Source of the DNA: Paenibacillus terrae
GTDB taxonomy: Bacteria > Bacillota > Bacilli > Paenibacillales > Paenibacillaceae
DNA: 54,050 nucleotides
NCBI RefSeq assembly: GCF_000943545.1
Contig: NZ_JTHP01000047.1
Span: 1-54,050, forward strand
Direction of reading: 5' to 3'
Shown here: piece by piece, positions 8,476 through 17,752 of the stretch
How the letters are laid out: each line of letters opens with the position of its first letter
Numbering within the stretch: the first letter of the stretch is position 1
The notes under the pieces: generated by a model
What the model was told of the DNA's origin: nothing
The model's database searches: none
The model's input: only the letters and a program-made list of their open reading frames with translations
Position numbers and translations under genes: made by a program

Positions 8476-9975
8476 TTAACCATGGATCGGTTCCTTTTCG
8501 CCCAGACCAAGCGTCTGCGTTGTGGAATCATGAATTTCTTGGAAAAGCTCCGGGTTTTCTGCTAGTGACACACCATAAGAAGGAATCATTTCTTTTATCT
8601 TCGGTTCCCACTCTTTCATATGTTGTGGGAAACATCTTTCTAATACTTCCAGCATAACGTTAACAGCAGTAGAAGCACCCGGAGAAGCACCGAGCAATGC
8701 AGCTACCGAGCCGTCAGCGGCACTAACCACTTCCGTACCAAATTGAAGGGTTCCTTTACCAGCCTCCGTATCTTTGATCACCTGCACACGTTGGCCCGCT
8801 ATCACGATCTCCCAGTCCTCAATTTTGGCGTTCGGAATAAACTCACGTAATTCTTCCAGACGCTTTTCATTCGATAACATCACTTGCTGGATCAGGTATT
8901 TGGTCAATGCCATCTCTTTTACGCCTGCTGCTAACATCGTGAAGAGGTTATTGGGTTTGACAGAACAGATCAAATCCAAATTTGAACCCGTTTTCAAAAA
9001 CTTTGGTGAGAAGCCGGCAAACGGTCCAAACAACAGTGCCTTTTTGTTGCCGATGTATCTTGTATCCAGATGCGGAACAGACATGGGAGGAGCACCAAGC
9101 TTAGCTTTACCGTATACTTTTGCATGATGCTGCTCGACAACTTTAGGATTGTTACATACCATAAACAGTCCACTTACCGGAAATCCTCCGATATGTTTGG
9201 ACTCAGGAATACCGGTTCTTTGTAGTAAAGGTAGACTTCCGCCACCACCACCGATAAAGATAAATTTGGCAGTATGGTATTCGATTTTACCGCTTTCAAG
9301 ATTATGCACTTTGACTTCCCACGAACCGTCACTCGTACGTTTAATATTCTTAATACTATGCTTGTATTTGATCTCGACATTTTTACTTTGTAAATGATCA
9401 AACAACATGCGTGTTAAAGCACCAAAGTTGACATCTGTTCCAGAGTCGATTTTGGTTGCCGCGATCGGTTCACTCGATGTACGGCCTTCCATGATCAGCG
9501 GAATCCATTCCTTTAGCTTTTCAGGGTCATCAGAAAATTCCATTCCTCGGAACAGGGGAACGTTTGATAGCGCTTTAAATCGCCTATTCAAAAAAGATAC
9601 GTCTTGTTCCCCTATTACCAAACTCATATGAGGTATTGACTTGATAAAGTCCTGCGGATTACGAATCAAATTGCTGTTTACAAGAAAAGACCAAAACTGT
9701 CTTGAGAGCTGAAACTGCTCATTAATGTTTACAGCTTTACTAATATCTATAGATCCGTCAGCTTTTTCGGATGTATAGTTCAGCTCACACAGTGCAGCAT
9801 GACCCGTACCCGCATTATTCCATTCGTTAGAGCTTTCTTCTCCTGCGTTTGCGAGTTTCTCAAACACTTTAATTTCCCATTCCGGTGCTAACTCTTTCAG
9901 CAATGACCCCAGAGTCGCACTCATGACTCCGGCACCAATTAAGATAACGTCTGTTTTTTTCTGTATGCTACTCAT
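8476..9975 (-). CDS. mqo: Malate:quinone oxidoreductase
   Basis: The 499-residue, full-length Mqo has an FAD-binding DVILIGAGVMSATLGSLLKEL motif (residues 9-29), NEWNNAGTGHAALCELNYT (about 51-69), which is diagnostic for the family, and the C-terminal GASPGASTAV. It oxidises L-malate to oxaloacetate with electrons passed to the quinone pool at the inner face of the membrane, bypassing NAD-dependent malate dehydrogenase. The start is supported by AAGGAAGG. It appears monocistronic. Confidence 0.97.
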   Translation of the reverse strand: MSSIQKKTDVILIGAGVMSATLGSLLKELAPEWEIKVFEKLANAGEESSNEWNNAGTGHAALCELNYTSEKADGSIDISKAVNINEQFQLSRQFWSFLVNSNLIRNPQDFIKSIPHMSLVIGEQDVSFLNRRFKALSNVPLFRGMEFSDDPEKLKEWIPLIMEGRTSSEPIAATKIDSGTDVNFGALTRMLFDHLQSKNVEIKYKHSIKNIKRTSDGSWEVKVHNLESGKIEYHTAKFIFIGGGGGSLPLLQRTGIPESKHIGGFPVSGLFMVCNNPKVVEQHHAKVYGKAKLGAPPMSVPHLDTRYIGNKKALLFGPFAGFSPKFLKTGSNLDLICSVKPNNLFTMLAAGVKEMALTKYLIQQVMLSNEKRLEELREFIPNAKIEDWEIVIAGQRVQVIKDTEAGKGTLQFGTEVVSAADGSVAALLGASPGASTAVNVMLEVLERCFPQHMKEWEPKIKEMIPSYGVSLAENPELFQEIHDSTTQTLGLGEKEPIHG

Positions 9976-10500
9976 AAAAACCTTCCTTATCTCTTATTTT
10001 GCAAAAAAGAGCAGGCCCTCCTGCTTAGGTGATACAAGAAGCAAGGCTCCACTCAGGAACATACCTTTTCTATCTCTATTATAACTAAAATATAGTCTAT
10101 TAAAAATTATATCGACTATTATCTGATAATTATAAACCATTTGAATATGGAAAAAAAAGTGATAAGTTGTCCACAGGGCTCCAAGAATATAAAATCTAGG
10201 CCTTAACTCAGCTTTTTGCAAGGGTTATGGCTTGGATTGGCCGTTACTTGTAGTATCGTTCTCCACTTCACTTTCTCGAAATTATTGAACAAGTAAGCAT
10301 AAAATAGACAATTACTTTTCCTTCATTGAGAACCATTTTAACCGCAAGTTTTGCTTTAGCGTCAACCTTAAGAAGGTGCTAACAACTCACCATGGATGAA
10401 GCATTCCGTGGACAACCAAAAGCAATTTATACATAGGTAAAAGCACAGGCTAAAGATGGGGCTTCTTCTTGTTATCTACATGCAATAATAAATTTTATAT
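9976..10500. other. Intergenic region without an intact gene
   Basis: This is a 525-bp AT-rich gap. A 75-codon leftward frame at 9994-10221 lacks a ribosome binding site and any recognisable motif. Around 10390-10440 a short scrap reads MDEAFRGQPKAIYT on the + strand and then stops. Nothing else is seen apart from the region that must hold the mqo promoter. Confidence 0.5.
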
Positions 10501-10501
10501 A

Positions 10502-10531
10502 TTGACATAGCATATATCTAACTGATATATT
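10502..10531 (+). promoter_or_regulatory. padR promoter with overlapping operator palindrome
   Basis: TTGACA (10502-10507) and TATATT (10526-10531, 18-bp spacer) flank and overlap a perfect inverted repeat, ATATATC-5-GATATAT (10512-10530). A further GATATA follows at 10540. An operator placed across the spacer and -10 fits PadR autorepression. Confidence 0.6.
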
Positions 10532-10577
10532 GTAATCGTGATATACAAATATTTCTAAATTGCAAGGAGGTCCTAAT

Positions 10578-11108
10578 TTGAACAGTCAGGATGTTATTTT
10601 AGGCATGCTTATGAAAAAATCGTTGACTGGATACGAAATAAAACAGTTATTGGAGGATGTATTCTCTAATTTCTATAGTTCAAGTTATGGAACGATTTAT
10701 CCCACACTTACTCGAATGGAGAAGGAGGAATTAATAACTAAGGAATTTGTGCTCCAGGAAGGTAAACCTAACAAGAATGTTTTAAATATAACGGCTAAAG
10801 GACGAGATTGTTTTAACGCCTATTTACAAGCGCCACTAGAGGGAGACAGTATTAAGAAATCTGATTTTATGATGAGGCTTTATTTCGGTGAATTTGTTGG
10901 GTATGACAAGGTGATTATTTGGTTGAAGCAAGTACAAGAGGAATCACAAAAAAAGTTAGATCAATTATTTGAGCAATATTCGCTTTATAAAGATGAAATG
11001 CATCCAGCACAGATCATCTGCATCCAAATTGGGATAGAAGAATATAAGGCTAAACTTACAACCATTGCCGAGGGATTGGTAAGCCTGGAGAAGTTAGTGC
11101 AAGAGTAG
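10578..11108 (+). CDS. PadR family transcriptional regulator
   Basis: The 176-residue protein starts at the TTG at 10578, eight bases after the AAGGAGG that would otherwise be read as coding. The N-terminal winged helix is typical of PadR: ILGMLMKKSLTGYEIKQLLED and SYGTIYPTLTRMEKEELI, residues 6-50. The Vir-type C-terminal helical dimerisation region follows (about 95-170). It lies 93 bp upstream of the dehydrogenase gene on the same strand, and an ideal palindrome sits in its own promoter, so it probably controls both genes. The inducer is unknown. Confidence 0.92.
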   Translation: MNSQDVILGMLMKKSLTGYEIKQLLEDVFSNFYSSSYGTIYPTLTRMEKEELITKEFVLQEGKPNKNVLNITAKGRDCFNAYLQAPLEGDSIKKSDFMMRLYFGEFVGYDKVIIWLKQVQEESQKKLDQLFEQYSLYKDEMHPAQIICIQIGIEEYKAKLTTIAEGLVSLEKLVQE

Positions 11109-11201
11109 AGCTGAATGTAGTGAATCCAAACGCTTACGAAGTAAGTTTTGTACAAACATGTTGAAGATGTAACGCTCACAAAACTTTTAGGAGGAATTGT
11201 T

Positions 11202-12020
11202 ATGAAAACAATTTTTATCACGGGTGCTTCATCGGGCATTGGGAGAGCTACAGTAAAACATTTTGCTGAAAGAGGATGGAACGTAGTAGCCACGATGCGT
11301 TCACCTGAACAAGAAACTGAATTCATTACACTAGATAATGTGTTGGTGCTAAGGCTTGATGTTGAGAAAGAAGATACTATTCAATCTGCGTTAGCGGAAG
11401 CGATTCAACGGTTTGATAAAATTGACGTTCTTCTCAATAATGCTGGATATGGAACAATGGGTCTTATAGAAGTAGCTACGGATGAGCAGATTAGAAGACA
11501 GTTTGAAGTGAACGTTTTTGGTCTTATCAGTATGACTAAAGCCATGTTGCCACATTTTAGATCTAATCAAGAAGGTTTGCTGATCAATATCTCTTCTATG
11601 GGAGGGAAAGTGACCTTTCCTACGATGTCTCTGTATCATTCATCTAAATTCGCGGTAGAAGGTTTTTCTGAATCCGTATCTTATGAATTAGCATCACAAA
11701 ACATCAAAGTAAAATTGATTGAACCAGGTGCTATTAATACGGACTTTGGTGGAAGATCGATGGAGTTCTTTTTTAATGATGCATTAACGGACTATAAGCC
11801 GTTTACTACTGCATTTCTGGGTAAATTGGGTGAAATGGAAAAACACCCAGCATACGCTTCGCCTCCAGATATTGTTGCCGAAACAATATATCAAGCGGCC
11901 ACAGACGGTACAAATCAATTCCGATATGTAGTTGGAGAAGATGCAAAGATGCTCATTCATATGAAAGAAAATACGGATGAAGAAGAGTATCTAGCAAATA
12001 TAGCTCAGCATTTTTCTTGA
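11202..12020 (+). CDS. Short-chain dehydrogenase/reductase (SDR)
   Basis: The 272-residue classical SDR has an NAD(P)-binding TGASSGIG (residues 7-14), NNAGYG, the catalytic Ser in NISSMGG, and YHSSK holding the Tyr and Lys. It starts at the ATG at 11202 after an AGGAGG. An upstream in-frame start would add 18 unlikely residues. The fold and the C-terminal extension resemble the oxidoreductases often paired with PadR or TetR regulators. The substrate is not identifiable. It probably forms an operon with the PadR gene. Confidence 0.92.
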   Translation: MKTIFITGASSGIGRATVKHFAERGWNVVATMRSPEQETEFITLDNVLVLRLDVEKEDTIQSALAEAIQRFDKIDVLLNNAGYGTMGLIEVATDEQIRRQFEVNVFGLISMTKAMLPHFRSNQEGLLINISSMGGKVTFPTMSLYHSSKFAVEGFSESVSYELASQNIKVKLIEPGAINTDFGGRSMEFFFNDALTDYKPFTTAFLGKLGEMEKHPAYASPPDIVAETIYQAATDGTNQFRYVVGEDAKMLIHMKENTDEEEYLANIAQHFS

Positions 12021-12276
12021 AAAGAGAAAGTTTGAAATCATCGTTCATGTAGTATAAAAAAATAGAACCAGCTCAGCGTGGCACCCTGTGCTTTTTTTCT
12101 CATCGCTCCGCATTATTTTTCGGATGCTCCGGTACATTAACAACGGGTCAGCAGATACACAAGTTCACATTTTGCATGTCTGCTTGGTATGTCTAAGAAT
12201 CGTAAGCGTGATATACTAATGATGAATTATCCATTCTTGCCCAACGGCCAATACTACAAAAAATAGAATCCAAAGA

Positions 12277-12319
12277 AAGCATAAGGACCCGAGAATCTGT
12301 AGCGGAAATCCTTATGCTT
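12277..12319. repeat. Long hairpin upstream of the LysR gene
   Basis: AAGCATAAGGA (12277-12287) and TCCTTATGCTT (12309-12319) form a perfect 11-bp stem with a 21-base loop, followed on + by ATTCTTT. It could terminate transcription from the SDR operon. It lies in the 445-bp gap before the LysR gene, where no gene is seen. Confidence 0.5.
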
Positions 12320-12465
12320 ATTCTTTACTTAGCAACGCGCGGCAATAAGCTGACATTACCTCCAAATTATGAACCGCCGGTTTGCCTATTAACCTTAGGG
12401 TACGCTGGCTTGAATTTATGGCGGGAACGTAAGTTATAATAAATTTCATACAATTGGAGGTAAAC

Positions 12466-13353
12466 ATGAATCTAAAAAGGATAAAATATTTTATAGATCT
12501 CGTTGAATGTAGAAATTTTACAGAAACAGCAAAGAAAAATTTTGTATCGCAGACTACGATTAGCCAACAAATTGCCGCGCTTGAGAATAAGTTCAACATT
12601 CAGTTGATTGACAGAAAACAAATTCCGATTGAGCCCACAAAAGCGGGATGGCTGTTTTATGCAGAGTCCGTCGTGCTCTGGAAGCAATATAATCATATGA
12701 AAACAAGCATGGAAAATTTTCAGAAATATAATACCCAACTATTGAGCATCGAATATGCTGCGATCACAGATATCCATAGCCTATTAAAATTCATTCCTTC
12801 TTTTAAAGAAAATCATCCAAAGATTAAACTTGAATTAAATAAAGTATTGCTAAAGGATATCGCTGAGTATCTGCAAAAAGGAATATATGACGTGGCCGTT
12901 GCCTTTGACTCAGAGTTTAAAGGGAAAGAGGAAATCCTAACCCATACATTATATAGCGGACGATACTACGCGGCTGTAAGTAAACAACATCCCCTCTTCT
13001 GTTTTGAATCCATCTCAAAGGATGAATTATATAAGTATCCGCTTGTTATGCTGAATCCAATGGTTATTGGAGACTCCTATTATTTAATGATTCAACATGC
13101 CATGGAAGATGGTTACCAGCCCAACATCCTTCGAACCGCAGATGATGTCGAGACAGAGCTGTTTTATATCATTACAGAGAATTTAATTGGCTTTTTTCCA
13201 GATAACTATGATCTTGCTGACCTGAAGGAAGAGGTCCGATTCATTCCCATACATGATTCACACCATACTTTTAAAATCGAAATAGGCTACTTAAAAAATA
13301 ATTCTAATCCGGCCTTATACTCATTCCTGCAACAAATACAAAATTCGTTTTAG
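12466..13353 (+). CDS. LysR family transcriptional regulator
   Basis: The 295-residue protein begins with the winged helix-turn-helix MNLKRIKYFIDLVECRNFTETAKKNFVSQTTISQQIAALE. The LysR substrate-binding fold follows from about residue 90 (VAVAFDSEFKGKEEI, GRYYAAVSKQHPLF). Start at 12466 six bases after GGAGG. The NmrA-like reductase gene follows on the same strand 213 bp away, separated by nested inverted repeats that may include its operator. The effector is unknown. Confidence 0.92.
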   Translation: MNLKRIKYFIDLVECRNFTETAKKNFVSQTTISQQIAALENKFNIQLIDRKQIPIEPTKAGWLFYAESVVLWKQYNHMKTSMENFQKYNTQLLSIEYAAITDIHSLLKFIPSFKENHPKIKLELNKVLLKDIAEYLQKGIYDVAVAFDSEFKGKEEILTHTLYSGRYYAAVSKQHPLFCFESISKDELYKYPLVMLNPMVIGDSYYLMIQHAMEDGYQPNILRTADDVETELFYIITENLIGFFPDNYDLADLKEEVRFIPIHDSHHTFKIEIGYLKNNSNPALYSFLQQIQNSF

Positions 13354-13411
13354 CAATAGCCCATAAGTTTTTTGTGTTATACATTGTTATTTTTTTCACA
13401 TAATATATAAG

Positions 13412-13531
13412 TGAATCAATTTCATAAATGATTAAGCCAACGAAATGTATAGTACATATAGACAAACTAAACCATTTTGATCTATATGTACTCTTTATTA
13501 AAGCTACTGAGGGTATTATGAAATTGATTCA
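13412..13531. repeat. Nested inverted repeats (operator pair or small MITE-like element)
   Basis: The outer arms TGAATCAATTTCATA (13412-13426) and TATGAAATTGATTCA (13517-13531) pair perfectly over 15 bp. Inside, AGTACATATAGA (13451-13462) and TCTATATGTACT (13481-13492) pair over 12 bp. The 120-bp structure ends 35 bp before the reductase start codon and may be an operator, a terminator or a miniature inverted-repeat element. Confidence 0.7.
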
Positions 13532-13566
13532 AGTGTAGATCATTTCAGCAAGGAGTGACGACGAGC

Positions 13567-14508
13567 ATGGGTAAGTTATTATTAACGGGTGTGGATGGCA
13601 ATCTGGGCAGACAAGCGGCTGAATATTTATTAAAATTAGTGGAAAAAGACCAAATTATTTTTTGTGCATATGATCCGGCATCTTTACAAGAGTATGCAGA
13701 ACAAGGCATTGAAACGCATGTGACCAATTTCAATAAAATAGACGGTCTTGCAAAAGCTTTTGCTAATGCAGATAAGCTTGCTTTAATCTCCATGCCTTTT
13801 GTAGGGATAAAGCGCCAAAATGCACACAAAAACGTGGTCGATGCGGCGAAAGAAGCTGGAGTAAAACAAATCATCTATACTTCATTGGTTAACGCGGCTG
13901 ATGAATCCAATCCAAGTGTTGAAAAACTGGACCATGTCTATACGGAAGATTATATCAAAAGTGTCGGGTTAGATTATATTTTCCTGCGTAATTCGCAATA
14001 TGCGGAAGCCATGGTTACCAATTACTTCACCTTTGTGAAGTCGGACGGCGTGTTGAAAAATAACCAGGGTGACGGCAAGATGGCCTATATCTCACGGAAA
14101 GATTGTGCAAAAGCTGTCGCTTATGCATTAGCAGCAAGCAATTATCACGAGGCGATATTAAATATAAATGGTCCTGAATTAATAACAATGTCCGACTTTA
14201 TCGAGATTGGAAATGAAGTAACGGGTCATCATGTTACCTACAAGCACATTACGGATGAAGAAAATTACGCCATATTTGATGCAATGGGAGTTCCCAGAAC
14301 AACGGATGGCAAATTTGCAGAAGATTCCGAAGCCCCCTTCTCTTCTGAAGGTATGGTTACCTTTGGACAAGCAATTCGCTTAGGGAAAATGGATATATTT
14401 ACGGACGACTTCAAGAAGCTGACGGGCCAAGATCCCGTAACGGTGAAATATATGTTTGAACATGCAAATGAGTACCAAGTGGGGGAACGACACTCCAAAG
14501 ATAATTAA
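13567..14508 (+). CDS. NmrA-like NAD(P)H-binding reductase (atypical SDR)
   Basis: The 313-residue protein starts KLLLTGVDGNLGRQAAEYLL, a TGxxGxxG Rossmann motif. QIIYTSLVNAADESNPSVEKLDHVYTEDYIKSVGLDYIFLRNSQYAEA is characteristic of the NmrA / NAD(P)H:quinone oxidoreductase-2 type. It lacks an SDR YxxxK pair, as expected for this family, so it may be a quinone reductase or a redox sensor. The ATG at 13567 is chosen over the GTG at 13555, which abuts the AAGGAG. It follows the LysR gene and ends before a strong terminator. Confidence 0.85.
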   Translation: MGKLLLTGVDGNLGRQAAEYLLKLVEKDQIIFCAYDPASLQEYAEQGIETHVTNFNKIDGLAKAFANADKLALISMPFVGIKRQNAHKNVVDAAKEAGVKQIIYTSLVNAADESNPSVEKLDHVYTEDYIKSVGLDYIFLRNSQYAEAMVTNYFTFVKSDGVLKNNQGDGKMAYISRKDCAKAVAYALAASNYHEAILNINGPELITMSDFIEIGNEVTGHHVTYKHITDEENYAIFDAMGVPRTTDGKFAEDSEAPFSSEGMVTFGQAIRLGKMDIFTDDFKKLTGQDPVTVKYMFEHANEYQVGERHSKDN

Positions 14509-14602
14509 TCCAAGTCATGACAATGTTTGCGGAGAGATCGGAAGCCGATTTATGACCAAAAAGTGGGGCCGCACGGCTCCCTGCATACCATCAACAAAGC
14601 GA

Positions 14603-14641
14603 AACTCTGGGTACCTGCACCAAGGAACCCAGAGTTTTTTT
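14603..14641 (+). terminator. Rho-independent terminator after the NmrA-like gene
   Basis: AACTCTGGGT (14603-14612) and ACCCAGAGTT (14627-14636) form a perfect 10-bp stem followed by T7 overall. It separates this gene from the convergent GGDEF/VOC pair. Confidence 0.9.
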
Positions 14642-14693
14642 GTAATCTAAGAGTCTTCTTATCGTCTCGGCTATGACATATTCTCTTACATCA

Positions 14694-14903
14694 TCAGTTG
14701 ACCTTTAGTTCCCATAGTCCAGCAATCATACAAACCTCCCTAATTCCGAGCATAGACTCGCCTGGTTTCCCGACCCAGTAGAATTTTGATTTCCCGACGC
14801 GATCTTCATGTAGGGGAATAATATTAAGTAACTTTTCGTAAAAGAGTGCTGAACTTTCATAGTTACTTACGTTAATATGAGTTTCAAAAATTCCTTGTAT
14901 CAT
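14694..14903 (-). pseudogene. Truncated VOC (glyoxalase/bleomycin resistance) family gene
   Basis: Only 69 residues remain of a domain that is normally 120-130: MIQGIFETHINVSNYESSALFYEKLL followed by FYWVGKPGESMLGI. After that the sequence becomes unlike the family (REVCMIAGLWELKVN), and the second half of the fold with its metal ligands is missing. The start has AAGGAAGG upstream and overlaps the last 20 bases of the GGDEF gene, so it would be translationally coupled. Probably a decayed gene. Confidence 0.65.
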
Positions 14904-16602
14904 ATGAGTATCCTTCCTTTTTACTCTGGAATTCTGCAAATTCGATCCGATTGCGTCCATTTTGCTTGGCTTGATAAAGTGCCTTATCTACTGCAGCAAA
15001 AAGTTGGATTAAATACTCTTCTGGATTGTCCAGTACATGTTCATGATCAAAATCCTCAATGGATAAAATCCCTATACTTATCGTAATGGAAACCTGTTCG
15101 ATCTCATGCTCCACTACAATGTGGTTCGACTCTACCGATAATCTTACTCGTTCCGCTAATTGTTTGGCTAACTGGCGTTCTGTATGCGGAAGGTAGATCA
15201 TGAATTCCTCCCCGCCGTATCGAGTTAGAATATCGGTACTACGAATGGATTGTTTGACTGCTTGAGCAGTACGATAAAGAACTTCATCCCCTTTTACATG
15301 TCCATAGCGGTCATTGATAGCTTTAAAGAAATCAATATCGAAGAGTATGAGTGAAAACGGGGTTCTATAATGAATATTGGTAATCACCTCATGAGCCAAG
15401 TGTTGGGTCAAATAACGGCGATTGTAGCAGTTTGTTAAACTGTCAGTAAGGACTAATTCTTCAAGTTTTCGATTGGCTTGGGATAACTCATGACGAATGC
15501 GATCAAGTGAATGATTTCGTTCCTGAAGGATCTCATTCTGCCGATTCATTTCTTTAACAAGATAGCGCTCTTGTGAGACATCCTGAAACGTAAGGATATG
15601 ACCGATTTGCATACGGTAAGAATCAACAATCGGAGAAGCTTGTAGTATAAAATGACGCGCGCTGTCGCGCTCAACAATGATTTCCATTTGAGACAAGGTA
15701 TTTTCTTTTTGCTTATAATGATCCAGAAACCTCTTGCTACTGTCCTCTACACGAACAGACCCCAGAAACGCCTCCATATCAAAGTGATCGCCTACATGTA
15801 GATCTATAAAAGATCGTAAAGCTTTGTTGACTTCAACAATGGATTCATTTTCATCTAGCACAAGTATTCCATATGGAATCGTATTGATCACATCCTCATG
15901 AGCGATGTAAACAAGATCAAACACATTGTATTTTTTTATGACATATACGAAAAATAGATCTGAAAGAAAAATCCCCAGAGAAGTCAATCCTGGAATGATA
16001 GGTAACCACTCGCTTAGGACCACATTAAGAAGGGCGTCGCTACCTGCAAAAGCGGCCAGCACGAATATTCCCCACAGCGTTATTTTCACTTGTTTTTTAA
16101 TCGTTGGTGACGTTTGGGAAGAATGCAGTGCCCGAAACAAAACAGAGAGGGAAGCAAAAAAGTAGCTGACCAGAATAACGATCACAATCCAGAACCATGG
16201 GCCATATGCTCTATCGATGTAACCGCCCTCCAGCGGAGTTACAAACAGACTAAACGGGTTCATGACCACACCAACTGCAACAATAACCGCTGGCGCAAAC
16301 AACAGGAATAATCTTTTTTTTCCTAATTCATCAGCATTTCCGGTAAGAAAAACGGTAAGAAGAAGCCAACCGCTCCCCAACATGGAGAGTGAGACAAAGG
16401 ACATGGTCACATAAAACAACTGCAACCGCCGATCATGAGCCATATCTGTGGCAAATTGACACAATGGCCAAAGCATCATTAAAAAATGAAATAAGAAATA
16501 AACCTTATGTAAGTTTGTAATCCTAACGGTAGCAAAAACATAAACATATAAAGCAAACAATAGGAGGAATAAAACGAGATCATACCATACTGATGGGCTC
16601 AC
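14884..16602 (-). CDS. Membrane diguanylate cyclase: 7TM sensor + PAS + GGDEF
   Basis: About 572 residues. I start at GTG (16602), seven bases after AAGGAG, rather than at the TTG 27 bases upstream, which has no ribosome binding site. Residues about 1-215 hold seven hydrophobic helices of the histidine-kinase 7TM type. A PAS domain follows (about 230-340, VINTIPYGILVLDENESIVEVN), then a short coiled coil (NEILQERNHSLDRIRHELSQ). The GGDEF domain (about 385-560) has an intact RYGGEEF active site and an RSTD inhibitory-site motif five residues before it. It should make cyclic di-GMP from GTP in response to a membrane or cytosolic cue. Confidence 0.93.
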   Translation of the reverse strand: MSPSVWYDLVLFLLLFALYVYVFATVRITNLHKVYFLFHFLMMLWPLCQFATDMAHDRRLQLFYVTMSFVSLSMLGSGWLLLTVFLTGNADELGKKRLFLLFAPAVIVAVGVVMNPFSLFVTPLEGGYIDRAYGPWFWIVIVILVSYFFASLSVLFRALHSSQTSPTIKKQVKITLWGIFVLAAFAGSDALLNVVLSEWLPIIPGLTSLGIFLSDLFFVYVIKKYNVFDLVYIAHEDVINTIPYGILVLDENESIVEVNKALRSFIDLHVGDHFDMEAFLGSVRVEDSSKRFLDHYKQKENTLSQMEIIVERDSARHFILQASPIVDSYRMQIGHILTFQDVSQERYLVKEMNRQNEILQERNHSLDRIRHELSQANRKLEELVLTDSLTNCYNRRYLTQHLAHEVITNIHYRTPFSLILFDIDFFKAINDRYGHVKGDEVLYRTAQAVKQSIRSTDILTRYGGEEFMIYLPHTERQLAKQLAERVRLSVESNHIVVEHEIEQVSITISIGILSIEDFDHEHVLDNPEEYLIQLFAAVDKALYQAKQNGRNRIEFAEFQSKKEGYSYDTRNF

Positions 16603-16797
16603 AAATCTTCTCCTTTTTTGATTCGACAACTACGATTCATTGAAATACAGGATTTTGCAAAATCCTCAAATAGTATATTCCTTAGCTCTTAAATGAACCT
16701 TCAAGAAACATTTCTTTAATATTGCGTTTAGTTAAATTAACTACATCTTATCATACAGCAAAAAGAGTGAGCCAGCTTACATAATCGCAGTTCAATC

Positions 16798-16866
16798 TCT
16801 GACGGTTCACCGGGTTGTCTGTAACGGCAAGTTTTAGGGCCATCCGTTACCGGACAGCCCTTTCAT
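16798..16866 (+). repeat. Dispersed TACGGTTC repeat, copy 3
   Basis: GACGGTTCACCGGGTTGTC, TGTAACGGCAAGTTTTAGGG and a hairpin at 16836-16861 (AGGGC, CA, TCCG, TTAC, CGGA, CA, GCCCT). It lies eight bases beyond the stop of the AAC(3)-like gene and is its likely 3' end. Confidence 0.8.
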
Positions 16867-16874
16867 AATCCATA

Positions 16875-17636
16875 TTAATGATCCAGGGGAAGATTATCCG
16901 AGAACAAATCCGGATTGTCCTTGAGCATTTCCGTGATGACTTCCGCCACCATAGCCGCATCACAAACCCTTACAACCGCATCGCCAAGCTGTCCCTTATA
17001 CATCGCACCTTTACGTTCAAGGACCTCATCTACTTTCCAAAAATGCTCCGACCACGACAACCCACAATGTCTGCGGGAAGGTACAGGAATTTCCGTTCCA
17101 TCAGGTAAAACCGTGTAAAGCATCTCATGCTCATCCGTTAACCTGCCCTGGATGTCCACCCATTCTTCAACTCCATGGATAAATGTGTTGCGTTTTAAAT
17201 CGACCCCAACCAACAAGATGGTCGCCTTTCGATCGAGCAGCTTCCCCCAGGCGGAGCCTCTTGCGCATGGCGTATCGTAACGATGATCGTCGTTGGTGAA
17301 AGCTATGGAATCCCGACCTAATGCTGCCACCGAATGGGTGGGGTGTAACGAACGCACCACGCCAGGCCGTTTGCGAAAAAGTTCAGGTAGGATACCGACG
17401 CAGCAAGATGACTGATCCACGTAAAATATGGGATTATCCGCGTTGATGTAGGACCACGTATGGGTAGGTAACACCAGCAGCCCATCCTTCATATACTCTG
17501 TAAACGCATCCAAGACTGTGTCCGCACCACCCTCGACCGCCCCCATACTTTTCATCGAAGAATGGACCAACAATGTCCCTTTGCTGTCAATGCCCAGCTG
17601 CTCTAATTGCTTCATTAAGCTCTCTATCGTGTACAT
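16875..17636 (-). CDS. AAC(3)-family aminoglycoside N3-acetyltransferase-like protein
   Basis: The 253-residue protein has the Antibiotic_NAT family landmarks: LLVHSSMKSMGAVEGGADTV (residues 22-41), LPTHTWSY, RSLHPTHSVAALG with the conserved His, DTPCARGSAWGKLLDRKATILLVG and a HCGLSW segment near residue 195. The family acetylates the 3-amino group of 2-deoxystreptamine aminoglycosides, but many chromosomal Firmicute members (YokD type) have no proven antibiotic substrate. GGGAGG precedes the ATG. Repeat copies lie immediately on both sides, so it forms a single-gene unit. Confidence 0.88.
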   Translation of the reverse strand: MYTIESLMKQLEQLGIDSKGTLLVHSSMKSMGAVEGGADTVLDAFTEYMKDGLLVLPTHTWSYINADNPIFYVDQSSCCVGILPELFRKRPGVVRSLHPTHSVAALGRDSIAFTNDDHRYDTPCARGSAWGKLLDRKATILLVGVDLKRNTFIHGVEEWVDIQGRLTDEHEMLYTVLPDGTEIPVPSRRHCGLSWSEHFWKVDEVLERKGAMYKGQLGDAVVRVCDAAMVAEVITEMLKDNPDLFSDNLPLDH

Positions 17637-17677
17637 GTTCTTCTCCCTCCCGGGTTATTATACCAAAGCTTTCTATT

Positions 17678-17752
17678 ATTTATAATACAGTTCACCGTGC
17701 TGTCTGAAACAGCAACGAAAAGACTGGTTGTCAAAGACGACCAGTCCTTCGA
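17678..17752 (+). repeat. Dispersed TACGGTTC repeat, copy 4
   Basis: TTATAATACAGTTCACCGTG, then GCTGTCTGAAACAGC, a small perfect hairpin. The terminal hairpin is GACTGGTTG (17722-17730) with CGACCAGTC (17738-17746). Its stem sequence is unrelated to other copies but is in the same place. It lies between the start of the AAC(3)-like gene and the 3' end of the Gly-rich gene. Confidence 0.7.

Noticed and set aside
9994..10221. 75-codon leftward frame upstream of mqo
   Set aside because: No ribosome binding site and no recognisable motif. It covers the region that must contain the mqo promoter.
12044..12102. Terminator of the dehydrogenase gene (GCTCAGCGTGGCACCCTGTGC followed by T7)
   Set aside because: The T-run is good, but the stem needs several G-T pairs. 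I could not support it well enough to list.
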